Below are positions 34,168 to 45,236 of a stretch of DNA of 64,000 nucleotides, piece after piece (position 1 is the first letter of the stretch; each line of letters opens with the position of its first letter). The position numbers were made by a program, and so were the translations under genes. Origin of the DNA: Cyathus striatus (taxonomy: Eukaryota; Basidiomycota; Agaricomycetes; Agaricales; Nidulariaceae); the NCBI GenBank assembly GCA_025738555.1, contig JAOVFP010000003.1, forward strand, positions 5,208,001 through 5,272,000, written 5' to 3'. The notes under the pieces are model-generated. The model worked only from the letters and a program-made list of their open reading frames with translations. It was not told the DNA's origin and ran no database searches.

Positions 34168-35705
34168 ATGTCGGTAGAAACTATAGGTGTTGCAAAGCGT
34201 ATCAGGACGGGAGGGCCGCTGCTCACTCTAGCGGACTCGGATTCGGATGTGAGCTATTCATCGTTGTATCAGTATACTGCCGCCATCTTGGTGAGTCGTC
34301 ACGAACGTATATACCATTCCTTCTCTTTAACACGCTCCACTAGTTTGAAACGCTACTATTTGGTAAGATAGAATAAGTTCTGTGGGTCCTACGCCTATGA
34401 CTGACATTCGTAATCAGGGATATACACTGCGTTATTTATTGTCTGCGTTCGAATTCTTGTATCGCACAAAAGGACAACGCAGAAAGTCATGCTCGCTTGT
34501 GCAATAGCGATGTATTTACTTGCGGCAATCGACATAACCCTTGCAATATCGTATCTATATCGATACGTCCTACGACAGCTCGAGATACCGGACGACAACA
34601 TACATTTTAAATATCTTATCTATATTACAAGCAAGTGCGTATTATCCTTTGTGCTCTAAGAATGCAGCAGACCAACCAAATACTCGATAGTATCATCGCA
34701 GATAGCCTAGTGGTATGTTATCATGTGGAGTCTAGTAAGAGTTTAACTTCAGCTTAGTTGTAGATTTATCGGTGTTACACCGTGTGGGGCAATAGCAAAC
34801 GAATAATCATTGTACCTTGTCTAATGCTGATCGGTGGATCAGGTAGGTCTGTCAAGGCTACGAAAGGCATCATGCTAAGTCCTCCATTAGCATGTGGTTA
34901 TACATTTATTGGCTTATCTGGTCAAGAATACCGCTTTAGAAAACTCCTAAATGCCTTCCGTATCATAACCGTGTGCTTAAATGTCGTTGTGACAACCTTA
35001 ATGGGTATGTTATAGATATCTCCCTGCATATATTATAATCCGAACATCTTGTAAATAGCCACTCGTATCTGGTGGATAGGACACAAGGCTCGAGCAATAC
35101 TAGGCCCAGGAATGTCGAAGAAATATAATACGGCTGTGGCAATTCTGTAAGTCAACCTTTATTTAGGGATGATTCAGAATTCATTTTCTTCAGCGTCGAA
35201 TCCGGATTTATCTACTCCGCCTATGTGTTGGTGGATGTAAGTTTAAATGATTTTGTGAGTATATTCCTCGGCAGGTAGAAAACACAACACTGATGTAATG
35301 TCGTAGTACCCCCTCGATGCAGGTCTTGCACAGATTGTGGTAAGTAGTAAAAATTTACATCATAAACCGACTCTAAGATATAATATGCAGGGTATGGTTC
35401 CCACATTAATCATTGTGCAAGTGGGGCTTGGCCGCAACACTCGGGACGTCAATACGACAGTCACTGCAATGCGAACGGAGCAGGTTGGAGCAACCACTTG
35501 CGGACCGGACTACGACGCTCCGATGTCCGAAACAAATCCTATACCGGCTCCAGCTACAGTATACCCACACGTAACCCGCGACTATCCTCCATTAACAAGA
35601 TCCCATTCACCTCCACCGCTCAGTCCTGTTCCCGGATATACAAGTACCATCGGGGACGGTGAGGATCACCTAAAGTTGGATTTGGTGGATAGTAGAACGT
35701 CATGA
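34168..35705 (+). CDS. Seven-helix membrane protein, tandem paralog 2
   Basis: Same family and orientation as the gene 0.6 kb upstream. The first exon encodes MSVETIGVAKRIRTGGPLL up to YTAAIL. Later exons encode FETLLFG; IYTALFIVCVRILVSHKR with ACAIAMYLLAAIDITLAISY; MQQTNQILDSIIADSLV; IYRCYTVWGNSKRIIIVPCL; a loop with SPPLACGYTFIG; then helices in VCLNVVVTTLM, ATRIWWIGHKARAILGPG, VESGFIYSAYVLVDV and the final TLIIVQVGLGRN. A Pro-rich tail follows. Exon order and the DSL-IYRCY-VWG motif match paralog 1. The gene was probably formed by tandem duplication, but the two have diverged widely. Function unknown. Confidence 0.78.
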
Positions 35706-36361
35706 CCATACGTGCTTTCTTTTTTAGTGCTCACATGGGGAGGTTAGTGGACAGTGGATTATTATGATTATGCAACCGTTGGGGAGATTCTTCCATGAGC
35801 AGCGGATACCCATTCACCCGCGCCGGAGCTGTAGGTGGAGGATGACGTTGTGTATCATAAGGAAGATGAATCGGCTTGTTGCAGGGAGAGCTTCAAGTGG
35901 TACGATTCCATCGCGCTGGAAATCATATTATGGCAGCAGTAGTCAGCCATTGCTATTCTCGATACCTTCCGCCCATTGGGAGGGATTGCTGCCGACAGGA
36001 AGCTGAGCAGAAGCCTCGGACAGACGAGGTGGTTACAGTGGATTGTGTATCGTAATTGTAGACTACCGCCCTATGACCTGGTTCCTGGATCTTTGAACAT
36101 CAATTGTAGGACTGATGTTATCTGATGACATGGATTAACAAGTGAAGAAGTGAAGCAGTCGAGACTTCTGGTAAGATAAGCTGATACAGCTGAGAGAAAT
36201 GAAGCACATGATCTCGGAACATGATCCCACTGGACCCCAACGGAGGGGGTGTGATAAGGCCGTGCATTAAGAACACCATTGTGCTGGTGTGTCGTGAGAG
36301 TACCCTAAGACCAGATGATCTTCGTTTAGACAGCTGTACGGCCCTCTCTTACCCTTACGCC
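35706..36361. other. Intergenic; no gene seen
   Basis: Follows the second membrane-protein gene and leads into the promoter of the next. An 80-codon open frame (35764-36006) shows no family. The open frame of the next gene extends upstream to 36221, but the sequence before 36362 is not protein-like. Confidence 0.45.
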
Positions 36362-37315
36362 ATGTCATCCACTGCGAACAACCAACGCAGATCCTCTACG
36401 TCAAAAAATCCGCAAAATCACACAGTACGACATGATAGCCGCACCAGTCGGCCTAGTGCGCACCATCATCATACATCGTCCTCCAGTAAGAAGTCCAACC
36501 ATGCCCACCATGCTAGTGCGGCAGCGGCGGCGGCACCGAATGAGGTACCAACCCGCCCACCAAATGTGCAAATGTCAGCGAGCCAGATGGATACCAGATA
36601 CGTGAACATGCTGCTGGCCGTGGACGGCATCCCGCGGATCCACAATATGTTAGCTTCATTTAGCACTTGGATCCTTTTAGCAGGATTTGTGCTCTTTCCA
36701 GGGACATTCACCAGTCTGCAAAATATTAATGCATCGAGCCAAGTTGAGCAGCGTTTGGTGGACGCCGTGACGCAGGTTCCACTGTTGGTATTGTTCATTT
36801 GAAAATTCCAAAAAGTCGAATGAAAATAATATATTGCAGTTTCGTTATTGCGTTTCTATGCTGTGGAATTGGCGCGGCTGGTATGTGTTACCTATGGTGG
36901 AGATGGAGGAATAATTACATATGGCTGGTTAATCAGATATTCCTGTAAGCTTGCCACTGTTTCGTAAAATGAGGAGGTACTTACGACATGTCATGGTAAT
37001 TCGTTCTGTGATATACATAGGCCTGGCCTGCTTAATTCCCTTGCAGGCGTTATATCGACGTTAGCCAATGTATTCGGTGTGCAACACGGCGAGTTCTCGA
37101 CAACGGGAAAGGTTACGATCATCGTGACGACGATTACGGCGGGTATTAGTGGGATTTTGACGCTTTTCTATAGCCTCTGGCTAATAAGGCGGGTGAAGAA
37201 GGAACATGACAGGGTGATTGGGAAAGAGAGAGCTGGGAAGCATGGGGAGGGACTTGTTGAGCAGATGAAGAGGAAGGCGAACGAGAAGGAGCCAGTTAAA
37301 CCCGGAATTGTTTAG
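36362..37315 (+). CDS. Unknown fungal membrane protein, 273 residues
   Basis: Exons 36362-36783, 36840-36944 and 37021-37315 close in phase. The N-terminal 80 residues are disordered: rich in Ser, His, Asn and Arg, with HHHH and A6 runs. Then comes YVNMLLAVDGIPRIHNMLAS, then four hydrophobic segments: TWILLAGFVLFPG, FVIAFLCCGIGAAGMCYLWW, NSLAGVISTLANVFG, and VTIIVTTITAGISGILTLFY with SLWLIRRVKKEHD. The tail is strongly basic. The DGIPRIHNMLASFSTWILLAG stretch looks conserved, as in hypothetical fungal integral membrane proteins, but I cannot name a family. The start at 36362 is chosen because it is the first ATG with protein-like sequence after it. Confidence 0.75.
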
Positions 37316-37464
37316 TAGTGTACTGTATGAATACGTGCGGAGTTTCAATTTTTCTCTTGACCGACCACGTCCCTGTCTTTTCCTACTCTCCTTCCCTTCT
37401 TCGCTGGACAGCACATTTCTCTTTGTGCTCTCCTCGCCGTCGTGCACCAGTACTTTCAGGCGAG

Positions 37465-38567
37465 ATGCCTCGCACAGATGTCTACCAGTTTAAAAGGTGC
37501 TTGACGCGCATGGTAGGCTTTCCTTGAACACCTTTTCATCGTTGTCATGTACCAAATCTCACTACAGTCATGGGACCCGCGGAACTTGTTCAATCTTTAC
37601 ACGCGTAGCAAGGCCATGAGCAGAAAGACGCTCACATACTCTCAAAGCCATATGTCACTATTCCAAATGCGCTGGCAATCTAAGGCCCTCGTGCGCGGAT
37701 ACCACGGCGATTTTATACCTGAAAAGATCTTCAAGCGCTGGTTTTTGCCCGACACTATTCCCGATGGTCGTCCACGCCGACCCGTGCAGAGGGGAGACGA
37801 CAAAGCTGCATTGGAGGACTTTGCGAGGAGAAAAACGAAAGCTGCTGTTCTACACAAGGAGATGGATAACAGAGGGATGGCTCCCGTTGGAAGTTTGATG
37901 TTTTCCGAAGTGGAGAGGCGACTGGACGTGTTCGTTTTTAGGTGTTGTTTCGCGCATAGTGTATATGAGGCACGGAGATTGGTTATTCAAGGACATGTGT
38001 CGGTGAACGGAAAGCAGGTGGATACTATCATATTTGCTCATTTAGTGACTGCCTACTGACAGGGTATTACTTTTTTTTTTTCAAAAAATCTAGAATAAGA
38101 CAGCGGGGATGCGTCTTGCTCCCGGCGACCTGATCTCGGTAAACCCTAAAGCGATCCGTTTCTTCTTCCCCCCAGAAAAGACTGGCTACGTCCCCGTCGA
38201 GCCAGATGCAGAGGAAAAGGGGCTTACACCATTCGCATTACCGGCATATGCGTCTCCGTGGATATACATCCCGCCTTATATCGAGCCCTCTTTCGTTACT
38301 TGCTCGGCAGTGTATGTTCGTCATCCGACGGCGCGTCCTGGGTGGTCTGAGATAGGATCGCCGTACTCGGCAGATGGGCCTGTGATGCGGTTCGCCTGGG
38401 AGTGGTACGTGCAGAGGAGGCCGCGCATGAGGTCGAAGAAGCAGCTGGCGCGCATGCCAACGGATAGGACTATTGCGCCGGAGGTCATCGAGCGGGGCAG
38501 AAGGTCGTTCAGGAGGGACATTGAGCGGATAAAGAAGGTGGCGGCGACTGCTCGGTCGTTCAAGTAA
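37465..38567 (+). CDS. NAM9: Mitochondrial small ribosomal subunit protein uS4m (Nam9)
   Basis: Component of the mitochondrial 37S ribosomal subunit that binds 15S rRNA early in assembly. Exons 37465-37512, 37568-38017 and 38094-38567 close in phase for 323 residues. It starts MPRTDVYQFKRCLTRM and continues SWDPRNLFNLYTRSKAM. The S4 RNA-binding fold covers about residues 130-185: SEVERRLDVFVFRCCFAHSV, then EARRLVIQGHVSVNGK, then RLAPGDLISVNP. The C-terminal extension, with YIEPSFVTCSAVYVRHPTAR and a highly basic tail, is typical of fungal Nam9. The last intron contains T10, and its acceptor follows tcaaaaaatctag. Confidence 0.92.
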
Positions 38568-38902
38568 TGTAACTTGCTTTCAAGTACTGCAAAGATGTTG
38601 GAGGTGGATATAGGAGTTTTTAAATAGGACCATTTTTATTATTGTTAAGACCGAGGCCGACGGGGTGTTAAGTGGGAGAGTGCTCCGGAGTGATATGTCA
38701 TAAAATTTGAGGGGTGGCAGATAAACAGAGCAGCAATGGAGGAATAAGATGATAATGACTAAATTATGCGTGGGTAAGACGCATTAGGCCACAGCCCCAT
38801 CTTTCCACTTAATTTTCTGTCTCCGCCCCCTCCTTCGCAACTGCCAACAACCAATTCCCCCTCTTCTTGTCCAGCACTCCCATTCCATTCCTATCGACCA
38901 CC
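38568..38902. other. Intergenic; promoter of SPT small-subunit paralog 1
   Basis: Short gap between same-strand genes. It ends in a C/T-rich leader (about 38800-38900) directly before the ATG. Nothing else is visible. Confidence 0.5.
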
Positions 38903-39349
38903 ATGGCTTCCATTATCAAGGCCCCGGTCCACCTTCCTCAAGCTAAGCCAGACCACAACTCCACACGCCCACCAAAGTCCCGCCTGGGGCTCTTTTTCTG
39001 GCGCCAGCGCATGTGGTTCGAATCAACCTTCGTCTTGTCCATGCTCGAACCCTGGGAGAAAGTCCTCCTCTGTATGTTCATCGTTCTCGTCACACCATCC
39101 TCAATCAGGGATTACTCACTCTGTGTTTCTCCATCTTCTCGCTTGACAGTATCTATACTTGCCATCACATTCACCCTACTCATGAGTGGTATATTTACAT
39201 ATCTTCCCCGCCATGTCCTCTTGATGCAACGACGGGCGGTCTACTACTTGTGGGGCCAAGATGGCGACGAGCGTCTTCTGTGGCAATGGCTTGGATTGGC
39301 GGGCGGCGATGCGAATTCCAGCGGTTTCGGGCTTCTTAAGGAGCTATAG
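38903..39349 (+). CDS. Serine palmitoyltransferase small subunit-like, paralog 1
   Basis: Small ER membrane protein that would activate the Lcb1/Lcb2 serine palmitoyltransferase, the first enzyme of sphingolipid synthesis (Tsc3 in yeast, SPTSSA/B in animals). Exons 38903-39071 and 39150-39349 give 122 residues. The core is RMWFESTFVLSMLEPWEKVLL, in which MLEPWE is the ssSPT hallmark. A single long helix follows (SILAITFTLLMSGIFTYLP), then RHVLLMQRRAVYYLWG. The YLPRH end of the helix corresponds to FMPQH of the human protein. Longer than animal forms (about 70 residues) because of a Pro-rich N-terminus and a C-terminal WQWLG tail. Identity rests on the short motif, so confidence is good but not complete. 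Confidence 0.78.
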   Translation: MASIIKAPVHLPQAKPDHNSTRPPKSRLGLFFWRQRMWFESTFVLSMLEPWEKVLLCMFIVLVTPSSIRDYSLCVSPSSRLTVSILAITFTLLMSGIFTYLPRHVLLMQRRAVYYLWGQDGDERLLWQWLGLAGGDANSSGFGLLKEL

Positions 39350-39777
39350 GTTCGGAAGGAAAACATACGGATATCTTTCATTGTGAGTCCTCGAGTGCCC
39401 CACAGGGTTCGCGAAAATAAAGAGATAGGGTGCTGATGGGACTCGCTTCTCTGCAGGGACTCTTTCTATTTCAGATGTTATATTTTATAGTACACGTACC
39501 CCTGCAACATATTGTTTTTATATAATTCTACTATGGAATCGGATTCGCCGACCAGTACCGGACAGCGCGTGCGGCTCCCTTGCTTTAAATTTGGTGCCAT
39601 ATTTTGAAACTCCGATCATTCCGCTCAATGGCTGATACATCCACCAATAACCATCTCATAATTCATCAACTGTTGTTTTATATGTAATCCTACATAATCT
39701 ATCTTGCCCCGGGTCGCTCTCCGTAAAAGTAAGCATTCTTCTGCATCCCTGACATTCCTTTCTCCTCTACCACCACC
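39350..39777. other. Intergenic between the two SPT small-subunit genes
   Basis: Contains an AT-rich patch (39470-39540) likely to serve as the terminator of the first gene, and a C/T-rich leader (ccttctcctctaccacc-like) before the second ATG, similar in position and composition to that of the first gene. Confidence 0.5.
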
Positions 39778-40208
39778 ATGTCCACCTCCACCTTCGCACC
39801 CCCAGCGTACCTCCCACCTGCCAGGCCAAACCGCAAGGTGTCGCCCCCACCAAAGTCCAAGCTCGGTCGCCAACTGTGGCTCTGGAAGATGTGGTTCGCC
39901 ACCACCTTTGGTCTTACAGTTATGGAGACCTGGGAGCAGATCCTCTTTCGTAGCTACTTCCTCTACTATCCGTCTTATATCCATTAACCCAGATCGTCGC
40001 TGTCAATTGCCCTACAGTATCCGTCTTTGGCATTCTTTTATCGTTCTTCTTAATTGGCGCTTTCTGGTACCTTCCAATCCATCTCCTCGTAGTCGAAAAG
40101 AGGGCCGTCTATTACCTCTGGGGCCACGAAGGCGATGAGCGCCACTGGTGGAAGTGGTTGGGCTTCAAGGCCGCAGGCAAGATGTCCGCAGCTTTCAACG
40201 AGCTGTAG
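39778..40208 (+). CDS. Serine palmitoyltransferase small subunit-like, paralog 2 (divergent core)
   Basis: Tandem paralog of 38903-39349 with the same architecture. Exons 39778-39949 and 40018-40208 (120 residues) have their single intron at the same phase-1 site. The protein reads KMWFATTFGLTVMETWEQIL, then LSVFGILLSFFLIGAFWYLP, then IHLLVVEKRAVYYLWGHEG with the DERHWWKWLGF tail. Both proteins share RAVYYLWG and the D/GDER-W-WLG ending. Here the canonical MLEPWE is VMETWE: Leu and Pro are replaced, while Glu, Trp and Glu are kept. It may tune acyl-CoA preference or have taken a new partner; this is inference. Confidence 0.72.
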
Positions 40209-41161
40209 AGCTAGCAGGCTATCCAGAGAAGACCTCACCGGGGCGTATTATCCACGTGTTTTCTTGTACCCGTGAGTGCCTTTCCCTGAGGTAACCGTAG
40301 AACACCGTGATCTTACTCAGTTCCATGTTCTAGCTCTTGTCTCTTGTCAATGTTTTCCTGATTCCTGCACTACCCTGCACGCGCGAAGCGTGTCTTGCTT
40401 TTTTTGTACTGTTAGAGATTGCCCTGTTTTACCACCTGCATTTTCCATTACTTTACGACCTGCCCCCATACCAAGTTTACATACATACACGATATACAAA
40501 TGATTCCACGACTCCCCCTTCATTGACGTTATTTATCTAATGACATTCATTTTGGCTCCTTATCTGCAACACGAGGAGAGGTTATTCCCTGCGGGTATAG
40601 GGTGCATTCGGCGGATTCAAGGAATAAACTAGAACATGCATTTCTCACATCGCGCGCAATGGTGGGCTGGCTGGTAGAATGTTGTTCTGTAAATAGAACC
40701 CGAGTGTTCCGAGTCGAAGCAGTTCCGGTAACAACTATCAAGAGCCTTCTATCTTTAAACTGCAGGCGCCATGAGGTTAGCAAGTTGCATTTCCCGGTGG
40801 CTGACTTGAGTAGGTACTGCTTACAAGCACAGCTTCTTGCCACGAATAGGGATTAATGGAGAGTCGTTCCTTGCAGTTTGCCATCTATGAATTTTCAAAA
40901 ATGCCAATTGTATCTATGTGTTGTGTAAATAAAAGTACATGAACGATGAACGTGAAATATGAGAAAAATGGTACAATGATGGACGTGTGAATGAAAATGA
41001 GATGAAACAAACGAGCGTAGTTCTAAGTAAATACAGACTAAACAAACCTCATTCGCAACTTATATAAAGATAACGCGATAACGTTATTTGCAAAGTAGCT
41101 CAGGAAATAACAATGAAATGGGGGGGTATAATCTGGTCTAATAAGTTCTAGCAGTAGCCGG
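40209..41161. other. Intergenic between convergent genes; no gene seen
   Basis: Lies between the 3' ends of the SPT small-subunit paralog (+) and the ferric reductase (-). Contains the 3' UTRs and an A-rich stretch (40910-41010). A 98-codon minus frame at 40547-40843 shows no family. Confidence 0.45.
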
Positions 41162-43291
41162 CTACCATCCGAAAGTTCTATGAATAACACCGTCAATACG
41201 CGCCACAACCAGACAGCAAAGTAAACAGAAAACGTACTCTTCATGGATCTCAATTCCACCAACTTGGTCCCGCCTGACGGGATCAACGCCCCCAACAGCC
41301 TTGGCAACATCATCACCTATCCCAACGGGCCCACACACGCCGACTAGGAGACCGGTGATTCCGACGGTGTCCTTTACTCCAGCGCCCAGGCTGACTGCGC
41401 GTGAGATGGCTGAGTCAAGAACTTTGCTGATCCGAGGGCGCCCAGGCGCGAGAGTGAGTCCTGGGACGTAGAAGTCGTCTGGGAAGGGGAACTTTCCGGT
41501 CGCGGCACGGGTGTAGTATACGCTGATACGGACGGGGGTGAAGATGGACTGTTGGATTATGGAGGTGAGGGCGGGGAGCAGTGGAATAAGAGATGCTGGA
41601 TGGGAGTGGCAATTAGTTTCATCGGAAAGCGTGTTTGTTAGGTGCTTACCTGGATCTTGGATTGACCATACAAGTTCGATCACTTTAACACGCGAGCGAC
41701 CTTGCACATCCTTCTGCACGAGATCTTGGATGGCAGACAGCGCAAAAGTGACGCCGCTTCCTCCAACCACGAAGACAGCTGCGGAAAAGCTTGCAAAGAT
41801 GGTGTGGCCAGGTCCGCCATATGGACCCTCTACGATCACCCTAACCTGCCTTCCGATGATGCCTGCTTCCACGTATCCACTGATTTTAGACATCTCATAT
41901 AACCTATTCGTCCATGTGCCTGCCTTCTTGACCATGAGCACCATGCCTTCCGGACCATTGCTGACACTGGCGATTGTGAAAGGGTGGGTTTCTGACCAGC
42001 CGAACCATCCCAATCCAGTCGAGAGAACGCGGAGGCGGACGTGTTGACCTGCGCGCCAGCCACTGTTGAGGTAAGGAATTTCGACGCGGGTGAGATCTAA
42101 TTCTGGAAGAGGTCTGAGGGTCGCAGTTGAAAAGCTAGTCTTGATGATGCGCAGCAGATGATCAAGTCCCCAGATACCAGCGACGGCGAGCATATATGGG
42201 AGAGTGCTCGGCTGATGCATGTAAACCTATGTCCATTACTCAATAAAATACAGGTGAAATGAGAAAGAAGACACGCACTGCAGGTACCACAATTATGAAT
42301 GCCACAACGTGAGAAACCAAGAAGAGATTATAGGCTCTGTTGCGAATAGCTTCGATGGAGAAGAAAAACAGAACGTCGAGGCAAATCAACGCGATGAAGC
42401 CCCAGGTGTTGCTGGGTTGCTTGATATTGGTCATGAATGTACCTGCCATAGACCATTTGTAAACTGAATGATGTCGTCAGTATAAAATTTCAGTCTTGAT
42501 ACTAACAACGTACAGTAATAAATGCTGTGGAGATTTCCTGCAAGAACAACAGCCCTACCAAGAAAGCGGTGCAGGTAATTGAACTGCTTCTAGTTAGCAA
42601 CTGGGAAAACAATGGGGGACAAAATATTCACCTTTTCATATCCGAAGCCCAACAAGCCAACGAGAACGTTATTCTTCGTAGCGTAGTTAAAAACGAAAGG
42701 GAGATGAGCTACTGCAATCCAACCAGTGCGCATAGCGTCGATCAACGGGTTGGACTTATAACAGGCTTCGAAGAGAAGAATGTAAAAATACACTGTTACA
42801 GTGATCGCCCGGGCGACAGAGAAACCGGGAGAAACCCTAACCCGGAAGGGTGCGAGAACCGGTCGCAGAAATTTGGGACATGTTGAAAAATGGGGAGGAT
42901 ATGTCATCTCGACAGGAGCCCCTTTCTCGTCAAGCCGTTCGACATGCTGAGCATGAGAATAGGAGTGAATAGTGTGAATATCGTCCGAGACTGCACCAGT
43001 TGGAGGAGGATAAGCAGGTTGATTTGCGCGAACGGATCTGCAAGGGCGATATGGAATGCTCCTCAGAATGAACCCGCTTGACCAGTCACCAGGAGAGCCA
43101 AAGAGTGCAATTGCTCGAGGAGAGCGAAGAAGAACAGCCAGTGCCAATGTTGCAAGAATGAATATGTTGACGTTGTAAACCATAACCATGGGGTCGACGG
43201 TGTCACTGACACTTGCACCAACGCTCGCCGCTCCTGTAGTCGCTGACCCAGTAGAGGTCGCCGTCGAGTTCGCGGAATATAATGAAGACAT
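41162..43291 (-). CDS. Ferric/cupric reductase, transmembrane (FRE family)
   Basis: Plasma-membrane flavocytochrome that passes electrons from NADPH through FAD and two hemes to extracellular Fe3+ or Cu2+, feeding high-affinity iron uptake. Six exons close exactly: 43291-42632, 42583-42514, 42463-42279, 42226-41650, 41595-41238, 41177-41162, giving 621 residues. There is a Ser/Thr-rich extracellular N-terminus and a cytosolic stretch, then the reductase core. Heme histidines lie in HLPFVFNYATKNN, FNYLHRFLGRAVVLAGNLHS and FLVSHVVAFI. The FAD-binding motif is THPFTIAS. NADPH-binding pieces are VEGPYGGPG and VVGGSGVTFALS. The last exon is only 16 nt and encodes the ETFGW terminus typical of the family. 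The ATG is the first one in frame before a plausible exposed N-terminus. Confidence 0.93.
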
Positions 43292-45236
43292 GGCCAGCCT
43301 GTACAAACCAAAAGAATAAAAGAGAGTGGGGAGACGGAAAGAGAAAGGGAGAATAAAAGAATAAAATGTCTAGCGAGTACAGAGCAAGGAGCAATAAAAC
43401 GAATTGAGAGCACGTCGATACCGCAGCGAAGTGCGTTAAGTCGGAGATGGTTGACAAAGATGACGAAAGAAGGAGCTATCACAGGGCTGGAGGGGCCAGG
43501 AGCACAAGGTCGTTGGTAGGCATGAACAATGGTCAAATACTCCAACGTACTCCCGTCATTTGCACAAAAACTTCACAAAGTTAGAGCGGCATGTATAACG
43601 CGAGGCCGAACCGACAGGTCGAACTATGAGATGACTTTCTAAATCTGGAAATGATAAGCAGATCTAGCCTCATTAAATGATTCTCGCACGGTATCATCTT
43701 CCGATAGAGCACGCTTCCTTCCGTTCCTCCATATGCTTGTGGGGGTTTAATCACCCTTCATTGCAACCACTTCTCTAAATGGTCGAATGCGGAGGATCGG
43801 AAAGGGGTCTTAAAAACATGCCTAAGTCCCCAATCAGATAAGTAAAAAAATAATCGGCACAGGAGCGAGCTGCTAGACATGCGCGGCGAGCGTGTGTATG
43901 CATTTTCTAAACGGAGCGACGTATCAACCTTTCAACGTCGAAAGTCATTCAATAATCACGTACACCGCGGTTCGTCCCTTGCGGTCTCACATCCCCTTCA
44001 TGGTTCAACGTCGAGCTGCGGAAATAAGGTCCGAGGTACAAAGACTAATCCTTTGCAACCAGTTGTAAATACTGTTTAAAAATAATATGCGAACGATATT
44101 TATAAATTAGCATTGTCGATATTTCTGAACAATGTAATGTCCTGCTCACAGCTGCGTCATAACTCTTCCCTATCTCTTTATTACTCTGAAAATAATCCTT
44201 CAATGGCGAGCATTTGGGTTTCAATAGCAACGATTAACAAATTGCGATGTTTCATCACAATAGACCAAAGTAAAAAAGGAAGGTTCCTTCATTCGATGAA
44301 TCTCGTAAAAGCACATAACAAAGCATATCTTGCAGTTAGCCAAGAGGTCCAAGTGCGGCTTAACAACGACGCGATGAGATAGGATTTCAAGTGGTTCTGT
44401 GAATTTCTTGGTGCTAGCGTAATACTACTACAAGACCAAGCTTATCTGGCCCAAATTCAGGTGAGTGCATTCTTCAAGACTTGCGTTAACAGCAGCACTT
44501 CAATGAGGACACACGAACTCACCATAAGCTTTTCTCAATTCGTAACTTACACAATACATACCCTCAAATTCGCCGTATTACAACCAGCATCATTAGCTCG
44601 ACGAGCTCGGCGAGTCGCGTATCTGCAATGAAATCCGCTGAATCTCCTTGTTACTCACCATTAGGGCATTACGATCATCGCAGTAAGTGAATTGACATCC
44701 ATTGGGAAATGGAAAGTGCGAATCTTTAGTTGCCAGGCAGGAGCATGGAAGCGAGGCGGGTTGTTGTTCTCAGGAGCCCAGCGTTGTCATGACGGATCGG
44801 ACCGTCGTGTCGGCAGTGCCACCCGGGACCCTCTAAAGCAAATAAAGGACAAATAGACTCCTTACAAAATTAAGTATAAGTATAGCTTCAGCTTCAGCCT
44901 TAAGCTTACTATGTACTAAGTACTACAACTAAAGTCTAAGAGTAGCGTTTTTGACCTTTGCGCCGTTGGTTCCATGAAGAGGATTTATTTCCAGTCTAAA
45001 GCCATCCTACATAACTTAAATCGTCTATTCCTTCTTTTTCTTAATCGAAATATAAACAAAGATGAAAATTAAATGTAATCAGAAGGAGATCCCTTGCACT
45101 CCTTCGCCTACTGTAGTCTAAAGGTCATAACAAGAACGCAAATGGGGTACAAGAAGGCCCGCTAGTCACGGCTCACATCGCTTGAAATAATGAAATTAGT
45201 TCCGAAGGGATAACCAGAAATACGACATAAGAAATC
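43292..45236. other. Intergenic; promoter region of the ferric reductase
   Basis: 1.9 kb holding the upstream region of the ferric reductase (left) and the 3' flank of the NADH dehydrogenase (right). Includes GATA-type sites, one reported separately. A dense cluster of short TACTA/CTAAG-like words lies at 44870-44940. No gene recognised. Confidence 0.45.
43833..43841 (+). promoter_or_regulatory. Candidate iron-responsive GATA site
   Basis: ATCAGATAA matches the ATCWGATAA consensus known for fungal iron-regulatory GATA repressors (SreA, Sfu1, Urbs1). It lies about 540 bp upstream of the ferric reductase ATG. A weaker TGATAAG site is at about 43649. One match of this length is expected by chance about once per window this size, so only the position makes it interesting. 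Confidence 0.4.

Noticed and set aside
34395..34601. Minus-strand open frame inside the second membrane-protein gene
   Set aside because: The plus strand there encodes conserved helices with proper splice sites; the minus frame has no independent support.
43063..43545. Second minus-strand open frame overlapping the ferric reductase start
   Set aside because: It is a shadow of the reductase exon in another frame plus T-rich leader; no domain.
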